Source of the DNA: an uncultured Clostridia bacterium
GTDB lineage: Bacteria > Bacillota > Clostridia > Oscillospirales > Acutalibacteraceae
DNA: 34,791 bases
Direction of reading: 5' to 3'
Assembly (NCBI GenBank): GCA_944384985.1
Contig: CALWVM010000021.1
Span: 1-34,791, forward strand
A program made the translations under genes and the position numbers. This document shows, in pieces, positions 32,998-34,791 of the stretch. Each line of letters begins with the position of its first letter. The first letter of the stretch is position 1. The notes under the pieces were generated by a model. It was not told the DNA's origin and made no database searches. It saw only the letters and a list, made by a program, of their open reading frames with translations.

Positions 32998-34563
32998 TTA
33001 TTTACCGTCGTTTTTATGCGCGGCTTCGACCCGCGCGTCGTCAATGAGGTTGTGCAGCCCGTGCCAGTGCAGCACACGGCGGCTGAACCAGAGCGCCTGC
33101 GCTGTGCCGCGCAGCTTGCCCGGCAGCGCCTGTTTTAAGGTCGCATAGTGCACATGGTAGGCGTTGAGCAGGTCAAAATATTCGGGAAGCCCTTCTTCAA
33201 AACGGTCATAGCTGCAGTCCTCCGCCGCCGACCATGCCGTTTCTGCAATCGCGCCGAGCCGCGGGAAGATCTGATAGTCCGCTTTCTTTCGGTCGGGGAC
33301 GTATTCTGTCCAAAGCGGCGCCTCCACCCCGAGGATATTTTCCGAGATGCCCGGTTCAAAATTATAGGCACGCTTGAGATCCACCCAGCCGTAGGGGAAA
33401 TCCAGATAATAGGGGTAAGCCGAGGCGTTAATCATCTTGCGCCCGGCTTCTAACTCGTGGCGGACAATCCCATTTTTCTCATTTGCGCCGCACATCTGCC
33501 AGACAATGTCCCGGTCCAGATGATCGACGTTGTCCACGCCGTCATAATTCCACATGATGGGCGTGTAACCGTGCGCCTTGACATACGCAGCTACACGGCT
33601 CATGAAATATTGCTGCAATTCCTCTTCGTCTTTCAGCCCTTCTTTGCGAATCATGGCCTGGCAGTGCGGGCAGTGCTTCCAGCGCATTTTGACCGCTTCA
33701 TCCCCGCCAAGATGCATATAGCCGTCCGGGAAAAGATCAAACAATTCGTCCAGCACATCAAATACAAAGCGGTAGGTGGATTCTTTCCCTGCGCAGAGAA
33801 TGTCGTGCTTTACGCCCCAGTGCGTAGCAACTTTCAACTCGCGTGAAAAGCATGAAAGCTCCGGGTAACATGCAATGGCGGCAACACAGTGCCCCGGCAC
33901 ATCAAATTCGGGGATCACTTGGATAAAGCGGCGGTGGCAGTAGTCCACCACATCACGGATGTCCTCTTTGGTGTAAAAGCCGCTTTCGGGCTTCAGCCCA
34001 AAATTCGTGTGGCTGCGGCGCGAGCCTTTTTCGGTGAGCAGGGGATACTTGTCAATCTGCACGCGCCAGCCCTGATCCTCCGTCAAGTGCCAGTGAAAGC
34101 GGTTGAGCTTGTGCAGCGCCATCAAGTCGATCATGCGCTTGATCTCTTTGACCGGCTGGAAATACCGCCCGGAGTCGAGCATGAACCCGCGGTAAGCAAA
34201 ACGGGGCTTGTCGTCGATGTAAAGGTCGGGAATCACGCCGTTGCCCTGTAAAAGCAGCTGCTTTAAGGTCTGAAGCCCGTAAAAGAGTCCGTTTTCGGCG
34301 CGCGCATAAATGTAGACGCACCCGTCGCGCGAGACAAGCCGGTAGCCTTCGTCATTGTCGGGTTCGTCGGTAAGCTCCAAACGGATGGTGTTCTCTGTGG
34401 CTTCGGAATCACGGTGGATGCGGATGTCAAACTGCTTTTGCACAAAATTGCGAAATTCGTCGACAAACGCCGCTTTGGTTATGGTGGTGTCCTCATCCAG
34501 CGTAAAGCGCGCCTTGCCGCCGGTGATGATCATCTCGTTCGGTTGTGGAACAATATTGAACAT
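32998..34563 (-). CDS. Beta-N-acetylhexosaminidase, GH20
   Basis: A 521-residue enzyme of usual GH20 length, with an N-terminal alpha/beta GH20b domain (about 1-115) followed by the TIM barrel. RGFMLDSGRYFQPVKEIKR splits at the barrel start, HWHLTEDQGWR and HLGGDEAVKMRW are diagnostic. D288 and E289 in HLGGDE are the polarising and acid/base residues; GH20 uses the substrate N-acetyl group as nucleophile. It would release terminal GlcNAc or GalNAc (or lacto-N-biose) from imported glycans. No signal peptide is visible. With the GH129/GH101-like genes it supports host-glycan use. Start ATG 34563 follows GGGGGAT at good spacing. glpK follows after about 40 nt, probably in one transcript. Confidence 0.95.
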   Translation of the reverse strand: MFNIVPQPNEMIITGGKARFTLDEDTTITKAAFVDEFRNFVQKQFDIRIHRDSEATENTIRLELTDEPDNDEGYRLVSRDGCVYIYARAENGLFYGLQTLKQLLLQGNGVIPDLYIDDKPRFAYRGFMLDSGRYFQPVKEIKRMIDLMALHKLNRFHWHLTEDQGWRVQIDKYPLLTEKGSRRSHTNFGLKPESGFYTKEDIRDVVDYCHRRFIQVIPEFDVPGHCVAAIACYPELSCFSRELKVATHWGVKHDILCAGKESTYRFVFDVLDELFDLFPDGYMHLGGDEAVKMRWKHCPHCQAMIRKEGLKDEEELQQYFMSRVAAYVKAHGYTPIMWNYDGVDNVDHLDRDIVWQMCGANEKNGIVRHELEAGRKMINASAYPYYLDFPYGWVDLKRAYNFEPGISENILGVEAPLWTEYVPDRKKADYQIFPRLGAIAETAWSAAEDCSYDRFEEGLPEYFDLLNAYHVHYATLKQALPGKLRGTAQALWFSRRVLHWHGLHNLIDDARVEAAHKNDGK

Positions 34564-34612
34564 AACATCCCCCGAAAACGGATATTTTCAAAAACCTTCG
34601 CATTTTTCTTTT

Positions 34613-34641
34613 ATTATAGCAAACCCTGCATAAAATAACAA
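34613..34641 (-). promoter_or_regulatory. Promoter of the GH20-glpK-malic enzyme group
   Basis: On the minus strand TTGTTA (34636-34641) and a perfect TATAAT (34613-34618) are spaced by 17 bp, 50 nt upstream of the GH20 start. Confidence 0.7.
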
Positions 34642-34664
34642 CATAAAAACCTTGCGAATTTCTC

Positions 34665-34693
34665 TTGCATTCCGTAGGGTTTCATAGTATAAT
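34665..34693 (+). promoter_or_regulatory. Promoter of the SRP RNA gene
   Basis: TTGCAT (34665-34670) and a perfect TATAAT (34688-34693) are spaced by 17 bp, putting the start of transcription near 34700, just ahead of the SRP RNA. It is divergent from the GH20 promoter. Confidence 0.8.
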
Positions 34694-34707
34694 AATTCTA
34701 CCTTAAT

Positions 34708-34791
34708 TGGGTCGTGTGCCGTGTGGGTCCTGTGCGACAGCGCTCCGTGAACCATGTCAGGCGGGGAACCGAGCAGCATTAAGCGGTCAGC
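34708..34791 (+). ncRNA. ffs: Signal recognition particle RNA, small bacterial type (cut by window end)
   Basis: The conserved domain IV loop is clear: GTGAACCATGTCAGG (34748-34762) followed by GGGGAACCGAGCAGCA (34763-34778), which carry the GTCAGG, GGAA and AGCAG signatures bound by Ffh. The 3' arm of the hairpin runs past 34791, so the gene is incomplete here. The RNA scaffolds Ffh for co-translational targeting of membrane proteins. The 5' end is estimated from the promoter. In Clostridia this RNA often precedes dnaX, which may follow outside the window. Confidence 0.93.

Overview
The window looks like a chromosomal segment of a GC-rich (mid-50s percent by eye) anaerobic Firmicute, probably a gut clostridium of the Oscillospirales/Ruminococcaceae type. 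Reasons: AGGAGG-type ribosome sites, a T-box leader on valS, a type A RNase P RNA, a small SRP RNA, a DivIVA-like protein, PcrA, RecD2, TrkAH, a putative group D [FeFe]-hydrogenase operon, and many cytosolic glycosidases without signal peptides. The taxonomic placement is inference. No tRNA, CRISPR array, transposase or prophage was seen.

Layout. 1-393: left edge, no firm gene, one possible broken small ORF and a terminator. 394-3903: two divergent glycosidases of the GH129/GH101 type, linked to O-glycan (GalNAc) breakdown. 3921-7561: a leftward six-gene operon (DRTGG, anti-sigma-type ATPase, hydrogenase-like sensor, TIGR04076 protein, DRTGG, PHP phosphoesterase) with its own promoter and terminator. 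7614-10563: trkA-trkH potassium uptake. 10596-12844: GH36 alpha-galactosidase. 12845-13433: a cluster of several kinds of non-coding repeats. 13434-14771: two tandem HTH regulators with near-identical 3' ends, then comFC. 14828-17810: promoter, valine T-box and valS. 17976-19533: GT8 glycosyltransferase and a VTT-family membrane protein. 19530-24607: rnpB, a small membrane protein, recD2 and a GH2 glycosidase.

24625-26375 is an accessory island: two DUF2589-type proteins transcribed leftward, divergent from a small R-S-E class ADP-ribosyltransferase. 26423-30219: DivIVA-like protein, a lone fumarase beta subunit, and pcrA. 30244-34641: a leftward group of GH20 hexosaminidase, glycerol kinase and malic enzyme. 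34665-34791: promoter and 5' part of the SRP RNA, cut by the window end.

How it fits together: five glycosidases (GH129-like, GH101-like, GH36, GH2, GH20) with no visible signal peptides point to intracellular trimming of imported host or plant oligosaccharides, with glycerol kinase and malic enzyme feeding central metabolism. The most notable loci are the ADP-ribosyltransferase/DUF2589 island and the putative sensory hydrogenase operon. Smaller curiosities are the tandem HTH pair, with a perfect inverted repeat over one start codon, and repeated TTCGA boxes in front of two glycosidase promoters.
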